This document shows positions 1-5,373 of a stretch of DNA of 5,373 bases, piece after piece (position 1 is the stretch's first letter; each line of letters opens with the position of its first letter). The position numbers were made by a program, and so were the translations under genes. The stretch comes from Phytoactinopolyspora endophytica (GTDB lineage Bacteria; Actinomycetota; Actinomycetes; Jiangellales; Jiangellaceae): the NCBI RefSeq assembly GCF_004138495.1, contig NZ_ML142861.1, positions 100,879 through 106,251 of the forward strand. The letters run 5' to 3'. A model generated the notes under the pieces. The model saw nothing but the letters and a program-made list of their open reading frames with translations, did not search any database and was not told the origin of the DNA.

Positions 1-745
1 GAAGCACGACGCCGGCGGCCAGCAGACCCAGTACCTCCGGTGAACCCCAGCCGTGTGGTTCGGCCTGGTTGAACGCGTAGACCACCGCGATCAAGCCAGA
101 AGCGCTCAGCAACACGCCCAGGACGTCCGGCCGCTCGCCACCGCGGACGGGAATATCCTTCGGCACGAACACCGTGCCGAGGAGCGCGAGCAGCGCGATG
201 GGCACATTGATGTACAGGCACCACCGCCAACTGGCGTACTCGGTCAGCAATCCACCCGCGATCAGACCGATAGCCGATCCAGCCGCGCCGATCGCCGCGA
301 ACACCCCGAACGCACGGCCACGTTCGCGTGCCTCGGTGAAGGTGGTCGTCAGCAACGACAACGCGGCTGGAGCCAAGAGCGCAGCGAAAACCCCCTGCAA
401 GGCTCGTGCCCCTATCAGCGTTCCCGCCTGGGCGGCCAACCCGCCCAGCGCGGATGCGCCGGCGAAGCCCACCAGGCCGATGGCGAACGCGCGCCGATGG
501 CCGAGTGCACCGCTTACCCGGCCGCCGATCAGCAACAGCCCGCCGAACGCCAGCAGGTATGCGGTGATCACCCAGTGTCGTGCCGCATCGGAGATACCGA
601 GCGCGTCCTGCGCCGAAGGCAGGGCGATGTTCACAATCGTCCCGTCCAGGACCACGAGAAGCTGCGCCGCGGCAACGACGGGCAGCGTCCACCACCGCCT
701 TGTAGGAGCCTTCGCTAACTCATCTGTCACAGCCACATCTGTCAC
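1..745 (-). CDS. DHA2-family MFS drug efflux transporter (N-terminal part, cut by window edge)
   Basis: Seen: an uninterrupted minus-strand frame of 248 codons from a GTG at 745 to the left edge, with no stop. It carries DHA2 (14-TM, EmrB/QacA-like) hallmarks in order: motif D1 LDGTIVNIALP (33-43) in TM1, a motif A loop GGRVSGALGHRRA (74-86), motif B with R114/Q117/G118, a motif C-like stretch G156...G160 to GG165, and the DHA2 signature WRWCLYINVPI (173-183). About six to seven TM segments are visible; full proteins run about 450-520 residues, so roughly half is missing. Family knowledge: proton-driven export of toxic or self-made compounds across the cytoplasmic membrane. The start is chosen for GAGGTG five bases upstream; in-frame GTGs at 736 and 730 are alternatives. 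Oddities: codon 10 is TTA; the conserved motif A Asp is Gly79; motif C has Leu161 for the usual Pro. It is divergent from a TetR repressor, its likely regulator. Substrate not predictable. Confidence 0.93.
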   Translation of the reverse strand, partial: MTDVAVTDELAKAPTRRWWTLPVVAAAQLLVVLDGTIVNIALPSAQDALGISDAARHWVITAYLLAFGGLLLIGGRVSGALGHRRAFAIGLVGFAGASALGGLAAQAGTLIGARALQGVFAALLAPAALSLLTTTFTEARERGRAFGVFAAIGAAGSAIGLIAGGLLTEYASWRWCLYINVPIALLALLGTVFVPKDIPVRGGERPDVLGVLLSASGLIAVVYAFNQAEPHGWGSPEVLGLLAAGVVL

Positions 746-746
746 A
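721..746. repeat. 11-bp direct repeat spanning the MFS start codon region
   Basis: CATCTGTCACA occurs at 721-731 and again at 736-746, a 15-bp period. Read on the minus strand this is a partial tandem duplication of five codons (Val-Thr-Asp-Val-Ala, then Val-Thr-Asp). It leaves the frame intact and gives three possible GTG starts (745, 736, 730). The best ribosome-binding site serves the outermost one. Confidence 0.85.
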
Positions 747-750
747 AGCA

Positions 751-756
751 CACCTC
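751..756 (-). promoter_or_regulatory. Ribosome binding site of the MFS exporter
   Basis: GAGGTG on the minus strand, five bases before the GTG at 745. It decides for this start over the in-frame GTGs at 736 and 730, which have no comparable purine-rich site at a proper distance. Confidence 0.7.
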
Positions 757-786
757 TATCTACGCCGGTTCGATATCCCCTAACAA
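757..786 (-). promoter_or_regulatory. Candidate promoter of the MFS exporter
   Basis: Minus strand: TTGTTA (786-781, four of six matches to TTGACA), an 18-base spacer, then TAGATA (762-757, about three of six to TATAAT). Transcription would start only a few bases before the RBS, so the leader would be very short. The -35 box lies inside the tetO-like palindrome, so repressor binding would block it. The match is weak; position relative to the operator is the main support. Confidence 0.35.
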
Positions 787-795
787 TGTTAGAGA
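777..795. promoter_or_regulatory. tetO-like operator palindrome for the TetR-family repressor
   Basis: The core CTAACAATGTTAG (780-792) is a perfect 6+1+6 palindrome in the 119-base gap between the divergent exporter and repressor genes. The 19-base stretch CCCCTAACAATGTTAGAGA matches the classical tetO2 sequence TCCCTATCAGTGATAGAGA at 15 of 19 positions. The changes inside the palindrome are the centre base and the symmetric pair at +/-3; the fourth is the outermost left base. It overlaps candidate -35 boxes in both directions, the expected geometry for joint repression of exporter and repressor. Binding by the adjacent protein is inferred, supported by its TetR-like recognition helix. Confidence 0.82.
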
Positions 796-816
796 CCTCG
801 ATCACCGTACTACACT
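789..816 (+). promoter_or_regulatory. Candidate promoter of the TetR-family repressor
   Basis: Plus strand: TACACT (811-816, four of six matches to TATAAT) with a poor -35, TTAGAG (789-794), 16 bases upstream and partly inside the palindrome. A start near 822 would give a leader of about 40 bases. The overlap with the operator suggests autorepression. The -35 match is weak. Confidence 0.35.
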
Positions 817-855
817 CGCCATACCGGTCCGGCGATCCGGGACGTCAGCCGATGT

Positions 856-860
856 GGAGG
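856..860 (+). promoter_or_regulatory. Ribosome binding site deciding the TetR-family start
   Basis: GGAGG lies four bases before the GTG at 865 and 16 bases before the in-frame ATG at 877. The distance favours GTG, though it is slightly short. Confidence 0.7.
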
Positions 861-864
861 AAGT

Positions 865-1560
865 GTGGGTAGCCAAATGAAGAACGATGGAGTGCGTAGC
901 GTCTGGTTGCGCCCCCGACGCGCTTCCAGAGGTGAGCCACCGCTATCGCTCTCGCGCATCGTCGACGCGGCAGTGGCCGTCCTCGATGAGGAGGGAATCG
1001 AGCGGCTCACCATGCGACGGCTGGCTGAGCGGCTCGGAGTCGTCGCCCCGTCGCTCTACTGGCATGTCGAGACGAAGCACGACGTCGTCGATCTCGCCGT
1101 CGACGCGATCTTCGGCGATCTCACGCTCGAAGCGGAGCGCACGTCGCACTGGCGCAAGGACGTCACCGCAGTGCTGTACGGGTGGCGATCAGTGCTGCTA
1201 CGCCACCCATGGGCCGCCGCGGTCCCCGCACGGCAGCGGCCGAGCGTCGGGCCGAACTTCCTCGCCCAGATGGAGATCCTGCAGGCGACACTCGCCCGCG
1301 CAGGGTTCACCGGGACGGCCCTTTCCGCCGCGACTTGGGCGCTCTACAACCACGTCATGGGGTCGGCATCGACCGAAACAGCACTGCACATCACCGACGA
1401 GGAACGCCGAGTGGGCCAGGAGAAGCTACGTTCCGAGAGCGACCGCTACCCTACGCTAGCCGCACAAGGCTATCTCTACGATGACGACTGGGACGGTGCC
1501 TTCGCCACGGGCTTGGACTACCTGCTCGACGGACTGGAGGCGCAGCTGACGCGGCCCTAG
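865..1560 (+). CDS. TetR-family transcriptional repressor, tetracycline-repressor-like class
   Basis: Seen: 231 residues from GTG 865. The N-terminal helix-turn-helix domain spans about 28-80, with turn region LTMRRLAERLGV (48-59) and recognition helix APSLYWHV (61-68), closely like TetR's LTTRKLAQKLGV and QPTLYWHV. The C-terminal part (about 95-228) resembles the tetracycline-repressor C-terminal domain, including a HPW...RP..GPNFL region (114-133) and an alternating helical pattern. Relative to TetR(B), Arg28 is kept (R51) and Gln38 is Ala61. The Mg-tetracycline ligands His64 and His100 align with Thr87 and Pro121, so the ligand is probably not tetracycline. Inferred role: a cytoplasmic dimer repressing itself and the divergent MFS exporter through the palindrome at 780-792, released by a small molecule. 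The N-terminal extension before the helix-turn-helix is about 20 residues longer than in TetR. The gene ends in a CTAG shared with the converging ABC gene. Confidence 0.93.
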   Translation: MGSQMKNDGVRSVWLRPRRASRGEPPLSLSRIVDAAVAVLDEEGIERLTMRRLAERLGVVAPSLYWHVETKHDVVDLAVDAIFGDLTLEAERTSHWRKDVTAVLYGWRSVLLRHPWAAAVPARQRPSVGPNFLAQMEILQATLARAGFTGTALSAATWALYNHVMGSASTETALHITDEERRVGQEKLRSESDRYPTLAAQGYLYDDDWDGAFATGLDYLLDGLEAQLTRP

Positions 1561-3446
1561 TGATCAGACCCCGGGCTCTCTGGCACCAGCGACGCGGTGC
1601 TGTGCTCCTCCGCCTCGACGATCAGTTCCTCGGACCAGAGCCGTCGCATCTCCGGGCTGGTGCTCAGCAACTCGTCCAGGGATCCGCTGCCCACGACCTG
1701 CCCTCGGTCCAGGACGACGATCTGGTCCGCTCGTTCCAGCGCGGCCCGGCGGTGCGAGACCACCAGCACCGTCGACGGCCCGCCGCCGTCCCCAGCGGCT
1801 TCCGAGATCCGGTCCCAGAGACGTTGCTCGGTCTCGACGTCCAGCGCCGACGACAGGTCGTCGACGACCAGCAGATCCGGCGAACGCACCAGTGCGCGTG
1901 CGGCCGTCGAACGCTGCACCTGCCCACCGGACAGGCGGACACCGCGCGACCCGACCACAGTCTCGAGCCCTTCAGGCATGTCCGCGACGTCCTCCTCCAG
2001 GGCGGCGAGCTCGATCGCCGCCCTGAGCTTGCCGTCTTCCACTGGCCAGCCCAGCTGGAGATTCTCCCGCAATGACTCGGAGAACAGCCGCGGAACCTGC
2101 CCCGCGTAGGCGGCGCGGCCCGGCACCAGGAACGTACCCGGGTCGTCGACCGGCTGCCCGTTCCAGCTCACCGTGCCGCGTTCGAGCGGCAGCATGCCGA
2201 GCAGCGCCCGGACCAACGTCGTCTTGCCCGCCCCGACAGCGCCCGTGACGACTGTGAACGATCCTCGCTCGATCCGGATGTCGACCCCGGCCACACCGTG
2301 ACCGGCGTCGTCGTGGAGCACGGTGATGTCACGGGCCTCGAAGACATCGAGCGGATCGGTCCGCGGCGGGACCTGGGTCAGGGCCGGCGGCGGGTCCTGC
2401 CTGAAATGCACCCCGCTGAGCCGGGACAGATGGTCAGCGTCCTCATGGTGTGCCATCAACCGGCTGAGACGTTCGGTCGCCACAGCTCCCTGCGGAATCC
2501 GGTACAGCATCCGCCCCAGGATGCGCGGCAGCATCGTCAGCCATCCGACGTAACTGGTGAACAGCGCGAAGTCGCCCACCGTGAAGTCGCCGCTGCGCAT
2601 GGCCGGCGTGGCGAGCAACAGGACCAGACCGATGCTGATCTCGACTGTCGCGGAGTTCGCGGTGTCGAGCATGTCCATGACCAGCCGGTCCTTGACCGCC
2701 GCGTGTCGGCGGCGCCGGTTGTGCTCGCGCAGACGCTCCAGCACCGCACCCTCGGCACCGGCGGTCTTGATCGCGAGGACGCCGGCGAAGGTCTCCCCGA
2801 TGAACGCCGTCACGACGGCGCCGAGCTGCCGGGCCTGCCGGTGGACCCGCGTGATCACACCACGTAGGAGCCGGTTCAGCACCGCGATGATGGTGAGCGG
2901 AAGCACCAGGACGACGGTGATGACCGGATCGATGGTGGCCATGATCGCGAACGCGCCGGCGGCGAAGAGCGCGGCACCGATGAGGTCGACGATGTTGTCG
3001 GTCGCCACCACCAGGTCTTCGACGTCATCCCGGAACCGTGCCACCGCCTCACCGGAGGAATGCGGCAGCCGGCTGGCCGCCGGCCCGCGCGCGGTGAGGA
3101 TCGAGCGCAACGTATTCGCGCGCAACGTCGTCCCGGCACCGATCCACCAGTAGGGCCAGACGGACAACGCGATCCAGAACACCCCACCACGGACTGCCTC
3201 GACGGCGACGAACGCGGCGCACAACCACAGCGCCGACTCCAGCGAGACCTCACGCTGGCCGCTGATCGCGTCGAACACGCCCTGTAGGACGAGCCCGGTG
3301 ACCAGCGGGATCACAAAGAACGCCACCCACAGCAGCCCGCCGCCGACGTAGCGTCGCAGGTTGACCCGGCTCAGACGCCCGATCACCAGCCAGACCGCAC
3401 GGTGCCGGCCACGCCCCGACACCGCCTGCGTACCTCGCCCCTTCAT
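1557..3446 (-). CDS. ABC exporter half-transporter (TMD-NBD), partner with degenerate Walker B
   Basis: Seen: 629 residues. An exporter-type transmembrane domain (about 30-320) has hydrophobic segments near 36-56, 73-95, 152-171, 173-192, 266-282 and 290-306, followed by a nucleotide-binding domain (about 368-600). Motifs: Walker A GAVGAGKT (402-409), Q-loop Q450, signature LSGGQ (505-509), Walker B LLVVDD (525-530), D-loop SALD (533-536), H-loop H565. The catalytic Glu after Walker B is Asp530, and the A-loop aromatic seems absent (His378 at that place). Family knowledge: such proteins pair with a second half-transporter, here the upstream gene, to export lipids, peptides or drugs. The ATG overlaps the upstream stop as ATGA, with only a G-run (3454-3458) as a weak RBS, so translation is probably coupled. 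An acidic tail of about 25 residues follows the NBD. Substrate unknown. Confidence 0.93.
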   Translation of the reverse strand: MKGRGTQAVSGRGRHRAVWLVIGRLSRVNLRRYVGGGLLWVAFFVIPLVTGLVLQGVFDAISGQREVSLESALWLCAAFVAVEAVRGGVFWIALSVWPYWWIGAGTTLRANTLRSILTARGPAASRLPHSSGEAVARFRDDVEDLVVATDNIVDLIGAALFAAGAFAIMATIDPVITVVLVLPLTIIAVLNRLLRGVITRVHRQARQLGAVVTAFIGETFAGVLAIKTAGAEGAVLERLREHNRRRRHAAVKDRLVMDMLDTANSATVEISIGLVLLLATPAMRSGDFTVGDFALFTSYVGWLTMLPRILGRMLYRIPQGAVATERLSRLMAHHEDADHLSRLSGVHFRQDPPPALTQVPPRTDPLDVFEARDITVLHDDAGHGVAGVDIRIERGSFTVVTGAVGAGKTTLVRALLGMLPLERGTVSWNGQPVDDPGTFLVPGRAAYAGQVPRLFSESLRENLQLGWPVEDGKLRAAIELAALEEDVADMPEGLETVVGSRGVRLSGGQVQRSTAARALVRSPDLLVVDDLSSALDVETEQRLWDRISEAAGDGGGPSTVLVVSHRRAALERADQIVVLDRGQVVGSGSLDELLSTSPEMRRLWSEELIVEAEEHSTASLVPESPGSDH

Positions 3447-5233
3447 CGCCGGACCCCCGCGGCGTCGAGCAGGTGACCGAACCAGCTGGCCGGATCCGCG
3501 GCCAGCTCCTCTCGACGTCCGTACTCCACGACCCGTCCCTCGTCGACGACGGCGATCTTGTCCACGCGCGACAGCGAGGACAGACGGTGCGCGATCAGGA
3601 TGCCGGTCCGGTCGGCGAGCAACCGGTCGATGGCGACATCGATACGCGCCTCGGTCGCGGGATCGAGCCGGCTGGACGCCTCGTCGAGCACGACCACCCC
3701 GGCGTCGGTGAGGAACGCCCGCGCGAAAGCCAGCAGCTGCGCCTCACCAGCGGAGACCCCACCACCTTGCGGACCGAGCACGGTGTCCAGGCCGTCCGGC
3801 AGGGTATCGAGCCACTCGCCCAGGCCGACATCGACGAGCACCCTCCGCAACCGCTCGTCGTCGAGGCCCGGACGGAACAGGGTCAGGTTGTCCCGAACGG
3901 TCGCGGCGAACAGCTGGACGTCCTGGGTGACGATGCAGACCCGGCGATGCACCGATTCGAGTCCCGCCTCTCGCAGATCCACACCGCCGACGCGGACAGT
4001 GCCCTCGGTCGGGTCGTACAGCCTGAGCACCATCCGGGCGATCGTGGTCTTGCCGCTTCCGGTACGCCCCACCAGACCCAGCGTCTCCCCGGGCGCCAGG
4101 TGCAGGTCGACTTCCGAGAGCACCCGCTCCTCGTCGTCAGGATAGGCGAACGCCACACTGTCCATGTCGACGCTCAGCGGGCCGGCGGGTGGGAGGGGCC
4201 GTGGGTGCTCGGGCTCCGGCAGGGTCCGCCGCTCGGCGAGCAGACCACCGATCCGGGCCACCCCGGCCAACGCCTTCTGGTACTGCTGCAGCTGGTCGAT
4301 GAGCCGCTCGAACGGCGCACGCACCATCTGTGTGTACTGGAAGAGCAGGACGGCCGTACCGACGGTGAGTGCGCCCTCCCGTTGGCTCCACGCCGCGAGG
4401 CCGAGTATCAACGCCGTGCCGAGCGCGAAGGCCAGCGTCGTGCCGGCGAATATCCCGCCGGCGATCGTCTGCGCGCGCGTGTCCGCCCGGTACAGCTCCG
4501 CGCTGACCCGATGGAAGCGGTTCACCACGTGCTCCCCGGCGCCGTTCGCACGGATGTCCTCGGCGCCGACGAGGCGCTCCTCAAGGTTGCCGAAGAGCGC
4601 GGCCGACCGCTCCCGCGCCTTCGTCGCGGCGGGGACCGCCACCCGCTGCGCGCGCACCATCCCGAAGGCCAGCAGACCGCAGAATCCGAGCAGAACGCCG
4701 CCGATGCGGACGTCCACCGAGAACACGATGACGATCACGCCGAGCAGAAGCAGCAGGCTGGCCACGACATCGAGCAGAAAGGCGACCACGAACTGCGCCA
4801 GCGCCACCACGTCTCCGTCGACGCGCTCGATCATCTCGCCTGGAGTGCGCTTTCCGTGGTACGCCATGTCCAGGCCCAGCGCGTGCTCAGCCAGCAGTTC
4901 CCGCAGCCGGTTCGTGCCATCCCAGGCGAGCCGGCTGGCCAGCCACGCGGTCACCATCCGCGCCAGTTGGCCGGAGACCGCGAGCCCCAGGTAGCCGAAG
5001 GCGATCAGGACGAGCTGCTGGGTACTGTCGCCGGCGATCGCGCCGTCGACGAAGCGCCGCGTGAGCTGAGGTGCCAGTAGCGGGAGAACGGTTGCCGCGA
5101 TGACGGTCAGGGACAACGCGAACGCCCCCCGGCGCCCTGGCCAGAGACTGCTCAGCACAAGGCGACGCGGGCTGAGAGTACCGGGAGCACGGGGGTCACT
5201 GGGCGAGCCAGCAGAGCTGGTGGAGATAGTCAT
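3443..5233 (-). CDS. ABC exporter half-transporter (TMD-NBD), catalytic partner with degenerate signature
   Basis: Seen: 596 residues. The transmembrane domain (about 36-325) has hydrophobic segments near 38-58, 74-96, 146-170, 173-193, 256-281 and 287-303; the nucleotide-binding domain spans about 353-590. Motifs: A-loop Y364, Walker A GRTGSGKT (389-396), Q-loop Q437, signature VSAGE (493-497) instead of LSGGQ, Walker B VVVLDE (513-518) with catalytic Glu518, D-loop SRLD (521-524), H-loop H549. Its intact Walker A/B would pair with LSGGQ of the downstream protein, and its poor signature with that protein's Asp-type Walker B. The complex acts in the cytoplasmic membrane as an ATP-driven exporter. 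It is the first gene of the pair. The ATG at 5233 has only a weak GTGAG six bases upstream; the family-like length and the basic stretch before TM1 support it. Substrate not predictable; multidrug or natural-product export are both possible. Confidence 0.93.
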   Translation of the reverse strand: MTISTSSAGSPSDPRAPGTLSPRRLVLSSLWPGRRGAFALSLTVIAATVLPLLAPQLTRRFVDGAIAGDSTQQLVLIAFGYLGLAVSGQLARMVTAWLASRLAWDGTNRLRELLAEHALGLDMAYHGKRTPGEMIERVDGDVVALAQFVVAFLLDVVASLLLLLGVIVIVFSVDVRIGGVLLGFCGLLAFGMVRAQRVAVPAATKARERSAALFGNLEERLVGAEDIRANGAGEHVVNRFHRVSAELYRADTRAQTIAGGIFAGTTLAFALGTALILGLAAWSQREGALTVGTAVLLFQYTQMVRAPFERLIDQLQQYQKALAGVARIGGLLAERRTLPEPEHPRPLPPAGPLSVDMDSVAFAYPDDEERVLSEVDLHLAPGETLGLVGRTGSGKTTIARMVLRLYDPTEGTVRVGGVDLREAGLESVHRRVCIVTQDVQLFAATVRDNLTLFRPGLDDERLRRVLVDVGLGEWLDTLPDGLDTVLGPQGGGVSAGEAQLLAFARAFLTDAGVVVLDEASSRLDPATEARIDVAIDRLLADRTGILIAHRLSSLSRVDKIAVVDEGRVVEYGRREELAADPASWFGHLLDAAGVRR

Positions 5234-5279
5234 GGCAGGCTCACGACGCTACGTTCCGCGGTGTCGCCCGGCAACCGAA

Positions 5280-5306
5280 TTTCTAGGCAGCCGGTGCTCG
5301 TGTCAG
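5280..5306 (-). promoter_or_regulatory. Candidate promoter of the ABC exporter operon
   Basis: Minus strand: CTGACA (5306-5301, five of six matches to TTGACA), a 15-base spacer, then TAGAAA (5285-5280, four of six to TATAAT). The leader would be about 40 bases. The spacer is shorter than the preferred 17, so support is modest. Confidence 0.3.
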
Positions 5307-5333
5307 CCTGTGTATTGGATGTACGAGCTCGCG

Positions 5334-5351
5334 GTAGGCCCGTCCGCCTAC
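5334..5351. repeat. Small inverted repeat (hairpin) upstream of the ABC operon
   Basis: GTAGGC, a six-base loop, then GCCTAC: a perfect 6-bp stem. No T-run follows on either strand, so it is not a convincing intrinsic terminator. It could be an operator half-site pair or chance in G+C-rich DNA. Confidence 0.4.
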
Positions 5352-5373
5352 GGCACGCTCAGCCGTGCGTCGG

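Larger units (their letters stand above)
5234..5373. other. Leader/intergenic region upstream of the ABC operon
   Basis: 140 bases to the window edge without a confident gene. They hold a weak minus-strand promoter candidate (5280-5306), an 8-bp palindrome CGAGCTCG (5324-5331) and a hairpin (5334-5351). No copy of the CTAACAATGTTAG operator is present, so nothing here ties the ABC operon to the neighbouring TetR protein. A plus-strand frame open from ATG 5319 to the edge is too short to call. Confidence 0.6.

Noticed and set aside
53..872. Two overlapping plus-strand open frames of 221 and 232 codons across the left region
   Set aside because: Low-complexity translations opposite a clean DHA2 transporter frame. 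One of them also runs through the operator and promoter region.
877..1560. ATG at 877 as the repressor start
   Set aside because: The GGAGG at 856-860 is 16 bases away, too far, whereas GTG 865 is four bases from it. Not excluded, as the first four residues are not part of any domain.
3473..5080. A 535-codon plus-strand open frame opposite the upstream ABC gene
   Set aside because: Its translation is rich in Arg, Gln, His and Pro with no domain or membrane pattern, and it lies exactly opposite a gene with every ABC motif. Long antisense frames are expected in G+C-rich coding DNA.
5230..5358. Minus-strand frame whose TGA overlaps the ATG of the upstream ABC gene as ATGA, suggesting a coupled upstream gene
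   Set aside because: The frame is closed by a TGA at 5361-5359 and has no ATG; only a late TTG and GTG could start it. The overlap looks like chance.
5350..5368. Second short inverted repeats near the right edge (ACGGC/GCCGT and GCACG/CGTGC)
   Set aside because: Five-base stems in G+C-rich DNA, mutually exclusive and without a T-run. Not distinguishable from chance.
5283..5372. Minus-strand open frame ending in TAG at 5283, as the tail of an upstream gene or a small precursor peptide
   Set aside because: Only about 55 percent of its codons end in G or C, unlike the real genes here. It has no start codon with an RBS in the window and no recognisable motif.
1..5373. CRISPR arrays, tRNA or rRNA genes, insertion sequences, att sites
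   Set aside because: No spaced repeat arrays, no cloverleaf or rRNA-like stretch, and no transposase or terminal inverted repeats were seen on either strand.

Overview
The window looks like actinobacterial chromosome. It is G+C-rich (roughly two thirds by eye), coding third positions are almost all G or C, GTG starts are used, and the protein families are typical of actinomycetes. The genus cannot be fixed from the sequence. One TTA leucine codon is visible, which would matter only in a Streptomyces-like host.

Layout from left to right. (1) Positions 1-745, minus strand: the first 248 residues of a DHA2-type (14-TM, EmrB/QacA-like) MFS drug exporter, cut by the left edge. (2) Positions 746-864: a divergent control region with a near-perfect palindrome closely resembling the classical tetO operator, overlapping the weak -35 regions of two back-to-back promoters. 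(3) Positions 865-1560, plus strand: a TetR-family repressor with a DNA-binding domain strongly like that of the tetracycline repressor. (4) Positions 1557-5233, minus strand: a two-gene operon for a heterodimeric ABC exporter, two TMD-NBD half-transporters joined by an ATGA overlap. It converges on the repressor gene, and the two opposing stop codons share one CTAG. (5) Positions 5234-5373: a leader or intergenic stretch with a weak promoter candidate and a small hairpin; no gene can be assigned with confidence.

How it works together: the repressor most likely binds the palindrome and silences both itself and the MFS pump until a ligand releases it, the same logic as tetR/tetA. Two details stand out. 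The operator differs from tetO2 symmetrically at position +/-3, and the repressor has Ala where TetR has Gln38, the residue that reads that position, while Arg28 and its G2 partner are both kept. The histidines that hold Mg-tetracycline (TetR His64 and His100) appear to be absent, so the inducer is probably something else.

The ABC pair is a textbook asymmetric heterodimer. The downstream protein has LSGGQ but Asp in place of the catalytic Glu. The upstream protein has the catalytic Glu but a degenerate VSAGE signature. Together they make one active and one degenerate ATP site. No copy of the TetR palindrome lies upstream of the ABC operon, so its control is unknown. The families are all known; I see no wholly new system. 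The most interesting content is the tetO-like operator/repressor pair and fine structure at gene ends and starts.
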